Positions 44,680 through 53,426 are shown, counted from the first letter of the stretch. The stretch is 64,000 bases of DNA from Bacteroidota bacterium (GCA_016183805.1 JACPDX010000027.1:1-64000), one strand, 5' to 3'. The notes: generated by a model from the letters alone, not told the origin. Program-made: numbers and translations.

Positions 44680-45552
44680 TTACACATGTCTTTCAATATA
44701 CCTGATAATTGCGTTGGCAATATCTTTTCCTGTAGCACCTTCAATTCCTTCCAATCCGGGAGAAGAATTTACTTCCATAATCAATGGTCCTTTTTTGGAT
44801 TGAAGCATATCTACACCAGCAATTCCAAGCCCTAAAACTTTTGCAGCTTTTAATGCGGCATTTTCTTCTTCGTCGGTTAATTCAATTACTTGTGCAGAAC
44901 CTCCTCTGTGTAAATTCGAACGGAATTCACCTTCTTTCCCTTGTCGTTTCATGGCTCCAACCACTACACCATCTACCACAAATGCACGAATATCGGCACC
45001 ACCGGCTTCTTTGATAAATTCCTGAATAATTACACGAGCTTTTAATCCGTTAAATGCTTCAATTACCGATTCTGCAGCATTTTGATTTTCGGCTAAAACC
45101 ACTCCAACACCTTGTGTTCCTTCTAACAATTTAATTACACAAGGAGCTCCACCCACATTCTGAATAACTGTTTTTACATCTTTAGAATAATTGGTAAATG
45201 CCGTTTTTGGTAAGCCTAAACCGGCTCTCGCCAATATCTGTAAACTTCTTAATTTATCTCTCGAACGAACAAGGGCTTGAGATTCTGTGGCAGTAAATAC
45301 CTTCATCATTTCAAATTGACGAACAACTGCAGCACCATAAAATGTTACTGATGCCCCTATTCTGGGTATTACTGCATCAACCCCTTCTAATGGCTTTCCT
45401 TTGTATAAAATCTGAGGATTTTTTTTCTCAATTAATAAATCACATTTGGTGTGATCTATCACCAGCATCTCATGATTTCTTTTTTCTCCTGCTTCAACTA
45501 ATCTACCGGTTGAGTATAAGTGGGGGTTTCTTGATAAAACAACTATTTTCAT
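44680..45552 (-). CDS. rimK: RimK-type ATP-grasp ligase
   Basis: A 290-residue ATP-grasp enzyme. [16 protein letters not shown] is the P-loop-like nucleotide strand, [19 protein letters not shown] the grasp motif, and [17 protein letters not shown] the Mg-binding Glu/Asn end. [18 protein letters not shown] matches RimK N-termini. It adds glutamate residues to the C-terminus of ribosomal protein S6 in E. coli. Six bases separate it from the upstream RimB-like gene, as in the Pseudomonas rimABK set. Confidence 0.9.
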   Translation of the reverse strand: MKIVVLSRNPHLYSTGRLVEAGEKRNHEMLVIDHTKCDLLIEKKNPQILYKGKPLEGVDAVIPRIGASVTFYGAAVVRQFEMMKVFTATESQALVRSRDKLRSLQILARAGLGLPKTAFTNYSKDVKTVIQNVGGAPCVIKLLEGTQGVGVVLAENQNAAESVIEAFNGLKARVIIQEFIKEAGGADIRAFVVDGVVVGAMKRQGKEGEFRSNLHRGGSAQVIELTDEEENAALKAAKVLGLGIAGVDMLQSKKGPLIMEVNSSPGLEGIEGATGKDIANAIIRYIERHV

Positions 45553-45558
45553 TTGTGT

Positions 45559-46008
45559 TTATGGATAAGTAATAATCTTGTTTTTAAACGATAAATTTTT
45601 TATTGCGGGGTTGATGATAAATTTTTTGGAGAGAAATTTTCGTCCTAATAAAACACTAAATTTCATACTTCTTCGTTCGGTTAACGTTAATTCTATCGGA
45701 TAATTGGTTTTAAATAATATAATTTCTGTTTGTATTGAATATCTTATTTCTACAATTCCGTTGGAGCTTTTTACTCTTCGTTTTTTAAAGTGTTCAAATA
45801 TAATTTCTTTTTCGTGGTATTGTTCGTGTTCGGGGTCTAAAAAGTTACATTTTATTTTTTTTATGCCCTTTTCTTCGAACTCAACAATATTGTGGCAATG
45901 TAAACTAGAGGTATAAGCTCCCGAATCAATTTTTACCGGGAGTTCAAAAAGACTTAGTTCAGGAAAATCTGCAACATCTTGTCGACCAATTAGTATTCTA
46001 GTTTTCAT
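45559..46008 (-). CDS. RimB-like retropepsin-type protease (Zn_protease family)
   Basis: A 149-residue member of the family first called ATP-dependent zinc protease, now seen as a retropepsin-like aspartic protease. Its catalytic triplet is in PVKIDSGAYTSSLH (D-S-G-A), and the C-terminal half has FSVLLGRKFL. In Pseudomonas the homologue RimB cleaves glutamate tails added by RimK. The tight coupling to rimK here supports the same role. A short tail (KNLSFKNKIITYP) is lineage-specific. Confidence 0.82.
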   Translation of the reverse strand: MKTRILIGRQDVADFPELSLFELPVKIDSGAYTSSLHCHNIVEFEEKGIKKIKCNFLDPEHEQYHEKEIIFEHFKKRRVKSSNGIVEIRYSIQTEIILFKTNYPIELTLTERRSMKFSVLLGRKFLSKKFIINPAIKNLSFKNKIITYP

Positions 46009-46094
46009 TGTTGTTTTTAGAAAGGAATGTCTAGCTGCAAAGATGATTAATTAATTTAAAGTGGTGGATAATCTAACTAAAAATTAATTGCTCC

Positions 46095-47057
46095 TTAATT
46101 TTCTGCAGTTGTTATTTCATAGTCCAAAATAAATTTAACAGCATCTTCATAAGCATTTATGTTTTTTGCTTTTTTAATCTTTTTAAATGTTTTATGAGGG
46201 TTTGAAAAACTCAAGGAAAAATATTCCCAGAAACTTTGCATTTTCATGATGGTTTGAGTAGAACCGGAGAGAGCTTCATCGTATTCATGAAAAATGGTAT
46301 CGTGGAATTTGCTAAAAATTTCCAGTCTGTTTTCGGGATAAATAGAAGTATTGTTTTTTATCATGCTCGGTAAAAAAGGGTCGGCAATTAAACCTCGTCC
46401 TATCATCCAATGGTCGATGGTGGGAAAACGCTCTGTCATTTCGTTAAATTTTGCTACCGAAGTGATATCGCCATTGTAATACATTTTGTGTTTGGATTGG
46501 TCTAAACACTTTTGAAAGGAATCTAAATCAACACCACCTTTGTACAATTGTTTTCCAATTCGGGCATGAATGGCGATATTTTTTATGGGATATTTTTCTA
46601 AAACAGGAAAAACCTCTAAAATTTCTTCGGGTGTATTGTAGCCCATTCTCATTTTCATCGACACCACAATATCCGATTCTGCATGAACTCTGTTCAGGAT
46701 TTCGTCAATTCGCCCGGCATCGCTAATTAAACCTGAGCCTAAACAACGATTGGTAACCATGGGATATGGACAGCCTAAATTCCAATTGAGTTCGTTGTAG
46801 TCCATTTGCTGAACATATTTAGCTGTAAAAAGAAACTCATCGGCATCATTGGTCATGATTTGAGGAATGAGCTCTGCAACGGTGTTGTTTTTAGGCAACA
46901 AATCACGCTCGTAAACCGATTTAATCTCTAACTTTCCATTAAATCGAATGTATGGGGCATAAAAGGTATCTATTCCACCAAAATACTTATTAAACGCATT
47001 TCGAAACCGAAAATCGGTAAAGCTTTGTAGGGGGGAAGAGAGTAGGATGTAGGGCAT
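46095..47057 (-). CDS. tRNA-dihydrouridine synthase
   Basis: A 320-residue FMN-dependent Dus-family enzyme. LSSPLQSFTDFRFRNAF begins the TIM barrel. The catalytic Cys is in LNWNLGCPYPMVTNRCLGSGL. VSMKMRMGYNTPEE, IAIHARIGKQLYKG, YYNGDIT and MIGRGLIADPFL are the FMN-binding blocks. It reduces uridines in tRNA. Length and motifs resemble DusC-like members, but the target position cannot be told. Monocistronic with its own promoter motif. Confidence 0.92.
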   Translation of the reverse strand: MPYILLSSPLQSFTDFRFRNAFNKYFGGIDTFYAPYIRFNGKLEIKSVYERDLLPKNNTVAELIPQIMTNDADEFLFTAKYVQQMDYNELNWNLGCPYPMVTNRCLGSGLISDAGRIDEILNRVHAESDIVVSMKMRMGYNTPEEILEVFPVLEKYPIKNIAIHARIGKQLYKGGVDLDSFQKCLDQSKHKMYYNGDITSVAKFNEMTERFPTIDHWMIGRGLIADPFLPSMIKNNTSIYPENRLEIFSKFHDTIFHEYDEALSGSTQTIMKMQSFWEYFSLSFSNPHKTFKKIKKAKNINAYEDAVKFILDYEITTAEN

Positions 47058-47091
47058 TTAAACCAAAATATCAATAGGTTATATAATACGG

Positions 47092-47099
47092 CAAAAGTA
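47092..47099 (-). promoter_or_regulatory. Candidate -7 element of the dus gene
   Basis: TACTTTTG on the minus strand, exact consensus match, 35 bases from the ATG. Confidence 0.4.
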
Positions 47100-47186
47100 T
47101 ATTTTATGTGCTATGCACTATGCTTTTTTCAACGATATTAGCATTGAAATTACTTCTTCGTCATATTTTTAATTTGTGTTTAAATC

Positions 47187-47216
47187 AAAAAAAAGTGTCC
47201 GTCAGTTGACGGACAC
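47187..47216 (-). terminator. Rho-independent terminator of the FISUMP lipoprotein gene
   Basis: Perfect 10-bp stem GTGTCCGTCA / TGACGGACAC followed on the minus strand by eight Ts, 33 bases after the stop codon. Confidence 0.92.
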
Positions 47217-47248
47217 CTAGTTGAAGTTTTCACTATAATTTAGAAGAA

Positions 47249-48307
47249 TTAATCTTTTAGACAACGAATTGAATAACCATCATTTTTATCAATCGCACGC
47301 CTGTTTATACCCCCACTTCCATAACTCACGTCTCGAGAATATGCCTCGTTAGTATTCAGCTCTGTAGAAGTCCAAAATCCTACACTAATATTGATGTAAT
47401 TAAAATCTCCAATAGTATCTCTCGAACCAGCTGGAAGAGCTGAAAAACCAGTTTCGTTGGTTGCATAAGTGTTAGGAGTTTGCCAGTATTGTTTTCCCTT
47501 ACTTTTCATTCTTCCTCCTGCTATATAACTTTGGGTTCCAATTGTACTTACAACAGCTTCAGGATCTAAATAAGATACTAATGTATTCCATTCTGTATCA
47601 TTTGGAACATGCCAGCCTGTTGGACACACATTTCGAGAATCCGCTACAACAAAATAATTATATAATTTTCCGTATGGATTTTCAAATTGGCTATCAAAAT
47701 TGTAATGAGACCAAGCTCCTGTTGTTAAATTTTGCCATTGGGTTGCATTAACTTTTATTTTTATACAACAACCAATTGTAGTATCACTTAAAAGAGTATC
47801 ATTTACCGTAAGTATATCGCCAGACAAATAATCATTACCAAAATTAATAATTGTCATAGCTACAACCTCTCCTGTATCAATTGTAATATCAGCAGTCGCT
47901 CCCATTCCATTACCTCCAATCAAAGCAACATTATTGTATGTACCGTTTTTATATCCAGAACCTGGATCTGTTACAGATGCAGTAGCAATAACACCTGATT
48001 CATTAGCTATTAAATCTCCATTAGAATATTTCGTTGTTTTTAAGTTTCCAGCCATCCACTCTTGTCCATTACCCAATACAACAGTAGAGTATGTATTTCC
48101 ATCAACATCCGTTACTCCACTACCTGAATTACTAGTTATTGGACTTAAAGTAGGTAGTGGTGAATTTACAGAGTTGTCATAAACAGGTGCTGGTGGAGTT
48201 TCAGTTTCTTTCGAACATCCTATTATAGAAAATACAAAGCTCAATAGTATTAAAACTCTACTTGAAAAGTATTTTTTTTGTTTTTGTTTAAATTCAAATG
48301 CTTTCAT
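47249..48307 (-). CDS. FISUMP-domain lipoprotein
   Basis: A 352-residue lipoprotein: basic N-terminus, hydrophobic stretch and lipobox (FVFSIIGC). A C-terminal Fibrobacter-major-paralogous-type domain has the usual signatures: DVDGNTYSTVVLGNGQEWMAGNL, CPTGWHVPNDTEWNTL, GFSALPAGSRD, GFWTSTE and GYSIRCLKD. An insertion (ATASVTDPGSGYKNGTYNNV, residues ~110-180) splits the domain and resembles a separate repeat unit. An outer-membrane surface protein of unknown role. Confidence 0.85.
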   Translation of the reverse strand: MKAFEFKQKQKKYFSSRVLILLSFVFSIIGCSKETETPPAPVYDNSVNSPLPTLSPITSNSGSGVTDVDGNTYSTVVLGNGQEWMAGNLKTTKYSNGDLIANESGVIATASVTDPGSGYKNGTYNNVALIGGNGMGATADITIDTGEVVAMTIINFGNDYLSGDILTVNDTLLSDTTIGCCIKIKVNATQWQNLTTGAWSHYNFDSQFENPYGKLYNYFVVADSRNVCPTGWHVPNDTEWNTLVSYLDPEAVVSTIGTQSYIAGGRMKSKGKQYWQTPNTYATNETGFSALPAGSRDTIGDFNYINISVGFWTSTELNTNEAYSRDVSYGSGGINRRAIDKNDGYSIRCLKD

Positions 48308-48325
48308 CGATTAATTTTTTTCTTC

Positions 48326-48333
48326 CAAAAATA
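48326..48333 (-). promoter_or_regulatory. Candidate -7 element of the FISUMP gene
   Basis: TATTTTTG on the minus strand, exact consensus match, 19 bases from the ATG; leaves a very short leader. Confidence 0.35.
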
Positions 48334-48389
48334 ATAATTTCTTATTAGAATAATCTAAATAATATATTTATTTTCATATGGATAGGCTT

Positions 48390-48656
48390 TTACTCTCCTG
48401 TATAAATCACTTTTTGACCAATGTTAGTTAATCCTAACAAGGCATCTTTGGTGGTAAAAATAGCTACCAATTTTTCTAATTCCGATTGTGGACCTTTGGC
48501 TTGTTCAATCAATTCTTCGGCAAAATTCATGGCAATAGGAGCTTTAAAACTCATGGTTTTACCCAATTTAGCCACTGCTTCTGCCGAAATTCCTCCGTTG
48601 GCATAATCCCTACGAACCTGTTTGCTTTCAAATAACACTAAATTTTGGTTGTTCAT
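48390..48656 (-). CDS. Small protein of unknown function
   Basis: 88 residues started at MNNQNLVLFESKQVRRDY (48656); codons further upstream lie inside the preceding gene. LFESKQVRR is like the first strand of BRO/KilA-type antirepressors, but the rest (AVAKLGKTMSFKAPIAMNF, GPQSELEKLVAIFTTKDALL) does not follow that family. It lies 23 bases after the pyridoxamine-oxidase-like gene and is probably co-transcribed. Confidence 0.5.
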   Translation of the reverse strand: MNNQNLVLFESKQVRRDYANGGISAEAVAKLGKTMSFKAPIAMNFAEELIEQAKGPQSELEKLVAIFTTKDALLGLTNIGQKVIYTGE

Positions 48657-48679
48657 TTTATTTATATTTTTAACAAAAA

Positions 48680-49048
48680 CTATAATAACTGTTCTATTTT
48701 TTCTACTGTAAAAACCAAAACCGCTCTTGCCCAATTGAAACGATTTTTTGTTTTGTTAAATACATTGCCTTCTGTAACAAAAACAGCACTTCCAGTTAAT
48801 CTTAACCCTGTTCCCATGCTTTGTTTTCCAGCTACTTCTTTACTAGCAATGAGCATGATTAGTTTGCTGCCCGAATTAATGTTGCTTTCTGTTTTGTGAT
48901 ACCCTCCAGCAGGAATTAATAGTTGACCAGTTTTATCCAATTCAATATATGAGTTCCAAGTTGCAGTTACATGTGGCTCGCCACCACTATAGGTAACTAT
49001 TGTTGCAGCACCTTCGTGTTGTATTATTTTTGAAATCAATTGATTCAT
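48680..49048 (-). CDS. Pyridoxamine 5'-phosphate oxidase-like flavin protein
   Basis: A 122-residue single-domain FMN split-barrel protein. It has ATIVTYSGGEPHVTATWNSYIE, LLIPAGGYHKTESNI, LIMLIASKEV and GLRLTGSAVFVTEG, the usual run of strands. Substrate unknown. Such proteins reduce or bind FMN, F420 or haem. Confidence 0.72.
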   Translation of the reverse strand: MNQLISKIIQHEGAATIVTYSGGEPHVTATWNSYIELDKTGQLLIPAGGYHKTESNINSGSKLIMLIASKEVAGKQSMGTGLRLTGSAVFVTEGNVFNKTKNRFNWARAVLVFTVEKIEQLL

Positions 49049-49065
49049 AAATTTGATGTTAGCAC

Positions 49066-49198
49066 AGTCTGTAGTTTGTAGCCGAGCTGGTGTGTGAGCA
49101 ACTACAGACTAATATTTTTTACCAAATGTAACACTTTTTGATTTTGTAGTTATAAGCCCGTAGTTGCCACCACTTTTTGCCTTCGCTTCAAACTACGG
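49066..49198. repeat. Two CTGTAGTT / AACTACAG hairpins
   Basis: AGTCTGTAGTT (49066-49076) pairs with AACTACAGACT (49100-49110). A second, CCGTAGTT (49158) / AACTACGG (49191), lies 50 bases on. The related core TGTAGTT suggests one repeat family, of REP type. They fill the 206-base gap between two minus-strand genes. Confidence 0.55.
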
Positions 49199-49254
49199 AC
49201 AGGTTGGGGGAGTTAAACCCAAGTATTACAAATGGTATATTTCTCAATTCGATG

Positions 49255-49797
49255 TTAGATATTGAAATTAATAAAAGAAGGTAGCTTTTTCAACGTTAGG
49301 TTTTCATTATTAGAAATAATTTCTTGCAGATTCTCATAGTCAGCTTTGTTATTTATAATAAAATAAGTCTTAGTGTTTTTTTCGTTATTAAACTGTATAT
49401 AATTAATTCCATCATGAGATTCACCTCGACCAGATTTAGGACTTGTAAAAACCATAACGAACATCGTTAGAAGGTAGATTGGTCTTGACATTTTTTCATA
49501 TCCATAAAGGCGTATCAATGATGGGGCAGTTTGAGAAACCCCATTAATCAACACTTCTTCATTACTTATGGTTAATTGACCATCTGTTTTATAATGGTCA
49601 GAAATGAAGCCGTAATAAATTTTGAATGAAAAGAAAACAGTTAACATTATAATAAAAGGCCAGCTAGAAATATCATCATCTTTCTTAAGGTATAATTCAA
49701 AAATTGTCACATATAAGATTAGAAATGATTGGGATAAGCCTATTATTAACCGAATTAATCTGTAATATTTTTTGTATTCTACTATTCTAAAATCCAT
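49255..49797 (-). CDS. Membrane protein of unknown function
   Basis: 180 residues with two to three membrane helices (IIGLSQSFLILYVTIFELYL, WPFIIMLTVFFSFKIYYGF, PIYLLTMFVMVF) and a soluble C-terminal part (YIQFNNEKNTKTYFIINNK). PH-like small membrane proteins look alike, but I cannot assign a family. Sequence composition (very AT-rich) and the repeat on one side and empty DNA on the other suggest a mobile or recently acquired gene. Confidence 0.55.
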   Translation of the reverse strand: MDFRIVEYKKYYRLIRLIIGLSQSFLILYVTIFELYLKKDDDISSWPFIIMLTVFFSFKIYYGFISDHYKTDGQLTISNEEVLINGVSQTAPSLIRLYGYEKMSRPIYLLTMFVMVFTSPKSGRGESHDGINYIQFNNEKNTKTYFIINNKADYENLQEIISNNENLTLKKLPSFINFNI

Positions 49798-50107
49798 TTT
49801 CTATTACGTATAACAAGCGGCTATGTGTACTGGTACACTTATTCGCACTATATGTTTATTGTTTGTAAGTTATTATAAATCAATTTGTTTTAATTTTTAT
49901 TCGTTGAATAAACGTATAATTATACGTTTTCAAACGACTACAAATGCTAATAAACAACACTTAATATTTTCACTAAATGTAATTAATTTACCTAAACTAA
50001 TAAAATCTATTTGGTTAAAAAAAATAAAAAGCGAATAAAGAAATTTATTGATTCGCATTTTAATATAAAAAAGAGCTATTATCCTAATAGAATGGATGGT
50101 ACAGCAT
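49798..50107. other. 310-base intergenic region without a supported gene
   Basis: Very AT-rich. Near the upstream gene it holds a perfect palindrome GTGTACTGGTACAC (49826-49839), preceded by CGTATAACAAGCGGCTATG, a boundary type seen next to cassette-like genes in Bacteroidota. No promoter consensus or stable terminator was found for either flanking gene. The downstream gene dch ends at 50108. Confidence 0.4.
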
Positions 50108-50881
50108 TTAACAATTTTCCCAAACAGGGGGTCTTTTTTCCAAAAATGAGTTGATGCCTTCGTTGGCATCTTTGGTTTCCATCAGTTGTTTAACGTACAT
50201 GTATTCCAATTGTGGTAAAAAGTTTCCTAAAATGTGGTTAAACTTAATTCTGGCAGCTTTTACTCCGTAACGTAACGAAGAGGCACTTTTTGGCACTATA
50301 TTTTTTGCTATCCAGGCTTCTACTTCGGTGTTTAAATCATCTTTGTTTTCAAACACATGGTTTAATAAACCTATTTTTAGGGCTTCATCGGCATCAATGG
50401 TTTTACCGGTTAGCAATAATTCTTCCGCTCTGGCTAAGCCTATTTTTTCGGGCAAAATAACCGATGCAGGTGGTGGAAAAACACCTAGAATAATTTCGGG
50501 CTGACCTAATTTTGCGGTTTTGTCGGCAAACAAAAAATTGCACATGATGGCTAATTCCATTCCGCCACCTAAACATTGCCCGGAAATTTTTGCCATGGTA
50601 GGAATTCCCAAATCCATGATACCAAAAAAGAGTTGATGAAACGTTTTTATCATCATTTCAGCCAGTTCTTTGGTGTGTTCCGGAACACTTGCCCCAAACG
50701 AAAAGTGTTTGCCTTCGCCCTGAAAAGTAATCAGTTTCAAATTCGGGTTGGTTTTAAAAGTTTTAAAACAATCCAGAATTTCTAGCATCATTATATTGTC
50801 TAACACATTGCCTTTGCCATCGTCTAAAAGTAGGTTGGCAACGGTGTTGTTGTGCGTGTAGGTTAATTTTATTTTTTCCAT
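50108..50881 (-). CDS. dch: Cyclohexa-1,5-diene-1-carbonyl-CoA hydratase
   Basis: A 257-residue crotonase-fold protein of the length of Thauera Dch (BamR type). FSFGASVPEHTKEL (oxyanion hole), GQCLGGGMELAIMC and GQPEIILGVFPPPASVILPE are conserved, and the end REKRPPVWENC-like (LEKRPPVWENC) matches the family. It hydrates dienoyl-CoA to 6-hydroxycyclohex-1-ene-1-carbonyl-CoA, the step after benzoyl-CoA reduction. It closes the cluster with oah and had immediately upstream. General enoyl-CoA hydratase is the alternative, but the order dch-oah-had makes this unlikely. Confidence 0.88.
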   Translation of the reverse strand: MEKIKLTYTHNNTVANLLLDDGKGNVLDNIMMLEILDCFKTFKTNPNLKLITFQGEGKHFSFGASVPEHTKELAEMMIKTFHQLFFGIMDLGIPTMAKISGQCLGGGMELAIMCNFLFADKTAKLGQPEIILGVFPPPASVILPEKIGLARAEELLLTGKTIDADEALKIGLLNHVFENKDDLNTEVEAWIAKNIVPKSASSLRYGVKAARIKFNHILGNFLPQLEYMYVKQLMETKDANEGINSFLEKRPPVWENC

Positions 50882-50885
50882 ATCG

Positions 50886-50912
50886 CCTCTTTTATCTCCC
50901 CAAAGGGGAGAA
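50886..50912. repeat. CTCCCC/GGGGAG palindrome
   Basis: TCTCCCCAAAGGGGAGA, a short member of the palindrome family, in the gap between oah and dch. Confidence 0.55.
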
Positions 50913-50950
50913 AGTTAAAATTTAATTTATATTGTAATTGTACTTCTTTA

Positions 50951-51031
50951 CCGTCATTGCGAGGCACGAAGCAATCTGTCTATGATTTAGGCAGATTGCT
51001 TCGTTCCGTTGCACTCCACTCGCAATGACGG
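50951..51031. repeat. Long hairpin repeat CCGTCATTGCGAG...CTCGCAATGACGG
   Basis: An 81-base imperfect inverted repeat. Outer arms CCGTCATTGCGAG / CTCGCAATGACGG pair over 13 bases, inner arms GAAGCAATCTG / CAGATTGCTTC over 11. A second copy is at 53341-53420. This repeat type is known from many unrelated bacteria. It lies in the oah-dch gap. Confidence 0.9.
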
Positions 51032-51051
51032 TGGAAACGCAATGACGATTA

Positions 51052-52155
51052 TTATACATTTGCACTTTTATACTGTGGAGAAATTGCTCTGTGCATTTCG
51101 TCATTCCACTCTTTGCCCTCAGCCAAAAGTTGACGAAGTTTAACAAAATCAACTTCTCTATCGTTTTTAGGTCCATCGTTAAATGCTTTAAATCCGGCTT
51201 TAGCTTCGGTCATCATGTTTAATGCTAACCATTCACGGCTACCTTCTTTGTTCATGTCCCAATGTTCTAATTTTTTCTTACGCACTTCGGTTAATGTTTT
51301 GTGTAAACAATTCGGGAAGGTGTGTAATAATTTAGCAATCAATTTATTCACCGTTTCATCTAATTTTGATAAATCAACAACACCTTTTGCCATCAGTTCT
51401 TTTCCTTTGGCTAATTCTTCTCCTGTTTTCATGGCTCCGAAAATTATCCGGCCGTATTCGTCAGCATATTTTTCAATATTCACCAATGGGTTGGCGATGA
51501 ACTTTCCGTCCACTTTAAGTGCCGGGGCAACGTCGGTAATCATGCCTAAATTTAAGGCTTGGTGAGCAGTAAATGGTTCGCAAAGTGTTAATGAAGCCAT
51601 GGCTCTTTCCACTCCAATGTATAAATGCAAAAAGTCGGTTGCACCACCAATGGCTGCACTTCCGTGTTTTGGTCCGGCTTGTCCGAAACGAGCTAAATCA
51701 GAAGCCACAGTAAAATCGGCTGCCATTCCAATTTCTTGTCCGCCACCAATTCGCATTCCGTTTACACGACAAACAACAGGTTTTTCGCATTTTAAAATGG
51801 CTGAAACCATGTCGTTAAACAAACGCATGTATTGTGAATATTCTTGAGGATTTCCTGAATAATATTCTGCATATTCTTTCGTATTTCCACCGGTACAAAA
51901 TGCTTTATCTTCAACTCCGGTAAATACCACTGCAACAACACTTCTGTCGTTTGATGCTTCGCCAAAAGCCAAAATAATTTCTTTAACAGCTTTGGTGGTA
52001 TAAGAGTTGTATTGTTTTGGATTGTTTAATATAATCCAAGCGTTAAAAAGTCCTTTAACAGGAGTGCCGTCAAAGTTTAAGCAAGGTCTTTTTTCGAAAA
52101 GGATGTCTGTGTAAGTATATCCTTCTACAATGTTGTGATTTTTTAGATTTTCCAT
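51052..52155 (-). CDS. oah: 6-oxocyclohex-1-ene-1-carbonyl-CoA hydrolase (BamA type)
   Basis: A 367-residue ring-opening hydrolase, very like Thauera Oah from end to end. Diagnostic stretches are NFDGTPVKGLFNAWIILNNP, SVVAVVFTGVEDKAFCTGGN, GNPQEYSQYMRLFNDMVSAI, RVNGMRIGGGQEIGMAADF and FGQAGPKHGSAAIGGATDFL. It hydrates and opens the ring of 6-oxocyclohexenoyl-CoA to 3-hydroxypimeloyl-CoA. This protein is the standard marker of anaerobic aromatic degradation, and finding it in a Bacteroidota context is notable. The gene lies between had and dch, the pathway order. Confidence 0.95.
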   Translation of the reverse strand: MENLKNHNIVEGYTYTDILFEKRPCLNFDGTPVKGLFNAWIILNNPKQYNSYTTKAVKEIILAFGEASNDRSVVAVVFTGVEDKAFCTGGNTKEYAEYYSGNPQEYSQYMRLFNDMVSAILKCEKPVVCRVNGMRIGGGQEIGMAADFTVASDLARFGQAGPKHGSAAIGGATDFLHLYIGVERAMASLTLCEPFTAHQALNLGMITDVAPALKVDGKFIANPLVNIEKYADEYGRIIFGAMKTGEELAKGKELMAKGVVDLSKLDETVNKLIAKLLHTFPNCLHKTLTEVRKKKLEHWDMNKEGSREWLALNMMTEAKAGFKAFNDGPKNDREVDFVKLRQLLAEGKEWNDEMHRAISPQYKSANV

Positions 52156-52177
52156 AGTATTTATTTTAAATTTAAAG

Positions 52178-52266
52178 TTTTACACACCCCTACCCCTACA
52201 TTCGACTTCGCTCAGCACAGAGTCTCAAGAGGGGAAATAGCCACGCCTTTTGCGTGGTTGGGGGAG
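52178..52266. repeat. Composite palindromic repeat in the had-oah gap
   Basis: CACCCCTACCCCTAC, CTTCGCTCAGCACAGAGTC and ...TAGCCACGCCTTTTGCGTGG followed by GGGGGAGG. It combines a CCCCT-type element with a second widespread type (GACTTCGCTCAG) and a small hairpin (CCACGC / GCGTGG). It fills the gap between the two genes. Confidence 0.65.
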
Positions 52267-52270
52267 GCTT

Positions 52271-53326
52271 TTAACAAGCCGGCACCAACACCGAGCGTTT
52301 ATCGTATTTATGTGCTAATGTATTTTTAAAAACTTCGTTGATTTGTGACAAGGGAAAAGTTTGGACAAAATCTTTGATTTCCAATTTTCCGGTAGCGATT
52401 AAATCCACCACTTCAGGGTATAATTCCGGTTTACAACCCCATGTTCCGATTAGTTTGGCATCAAATGCCATCAAATTACTCAAACGAACTTCTAATTTGT
52501 TCATGGTAAACCCAACAATACTTAATGTTGAGGTAAAAGTGATGAGGTTAAAAGCCAATTCCTGACCAGCTGTTGATCCGGAAAATTCAAAAATTTTCCA
52601 ACCGTATTTTGGAGCTCCAATTTCTTTGGCCAACTCTTTTACTTTGGCTTTTATTTCTTTAATGTCCAACCCTTTTGAGTTTATTGTAGCATCCACACCA
52701 TTCTTTTTAGCTTGTGCCAATTTTTCATCATTAATATCAATTGCCAAAACTTTAGCACCAAATATTTTTGCAATTAATGCTCCATAAACACCAACTCCAC
52801 CAACTCCAATTACAATAGCCAAATCGCCTTTTTCCAATTCCGATTTTTTCATCACCTGATATGGAGTAGAAATCGCATCGGCAATGACCGAAAGCTCTTC
52901 TAATTTGTATTTGGTAAGCATTGAATCAGGAACCACACACAAATATTGGTGAGGCACTACAATATGCGTTGCAAAACCTCCGTGAAAATCGTTTCCCGGC
53001 ATCAGTTGGTTCTGACACATGTTGCTTCGTCCTTTGTTGCACAACTCACAATTGCCACAAGGCAAAACCGCAGGAATAATTACATTTTTGCCTTTTAAAT
53101 GAGCAGGGCCTTCCAAAACAGTTCCGCTAATTTCGTGTCCAAGTGTTAATGGCATTTCTTTTTTGGTACGAACACCATCGTGCCAAAAGCTAAGGTCGGT
53201 ATGGCAAACGCCACAACCGGCGACTTTTACCAAAGCTTCATTTTCTTTTATTGTTGGCACTTCAACTTCAACCAATTTAAAATCGGCTTTCAGTTCAGTC
53301 ATTTGCCATTGTTTCATTTTTCCCAT
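52271..53326 (-). CDS. had: 6-hydroxycyclohex-1-ene-1-carbonyl-CoA dehydrogenase
   Basis: A 351-residue zinc alcohol dehydrogenase. Catalytic zinc ligands are in GCGVCHTDLSFWHDG and GHEISGTV, structural zinc Cys in CGNCELCNKGRSNMCQN, and the NAD-binding motif is VIGVGGVGVYGALIAKIFG. ADLSFWHDGVRTK-type residues (TDLSFWHDGVRT) resemble Had rather than general ADHs. It oxidises the 6-hydroxy compound made by Dch to the substrate of Oah. Its position next to oah supports the name. Confidence 0.87.
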   Translation of the reverse strand: MGKMKQWQMTELKADFKLVEVEVPTIKENEALVKVAGCGVCHTDLSFWHDGVRTKKEMPLTLGHEISGTVLEGPAHLKGKNVIIPAVLPCGNCELCNKGRSNMCQNQLMPGNDFHGGFATHIVVPHQYLCVVPDSMLTKYKLEELSVIADAISTPYQVMKKSELEKGDLAIVIGVGGVGVYGALIAKIFGAKVLAIDINDEKLAQAKKNGVDATINSKGLDIKEIKAKVKELAKEIGAPKYGWKIFEFSGSTAGQELAFNLITFTSTLSIVGFTMNKLEVRLSNLMAFDAKLIGTWGCKPELYPEVVDLIATGKLEIKDFVQTFPLSQINEVFKNTLAHKYDKRSVLVPAC

Positions 53327-53340
53327 GTTATTTTTATTTA

Positions 53341-53420
53341 CGTCATTGCGAGGTACGAAGCAATCTGTCCTTCGATGAGGCAGATTGCTTCACTCCATTG
53401 CATTTCGTTCGCAATGACGG
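53341..53420. repeat. Long hairpin repeat CGTCATTGCGAG...CGCAATGACG
   Basis: Second copy of the element at 50951. CGTCATTGCGAGGTACGAAG with CAATCTG pairs with CAGATTGCTTC and TCGCAATGACG. It lies in the thiolase-had gap. Confidence 0.9.
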
Positions 53421-53426
53421 TTAATT

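Noticed and set aside
49798-49850. Integron attC site
   Set aside because: CGTATAACAAGCGGC is reminiscent of a cassette boundary, but no paired core sites, folded arm or integrase gene were found.
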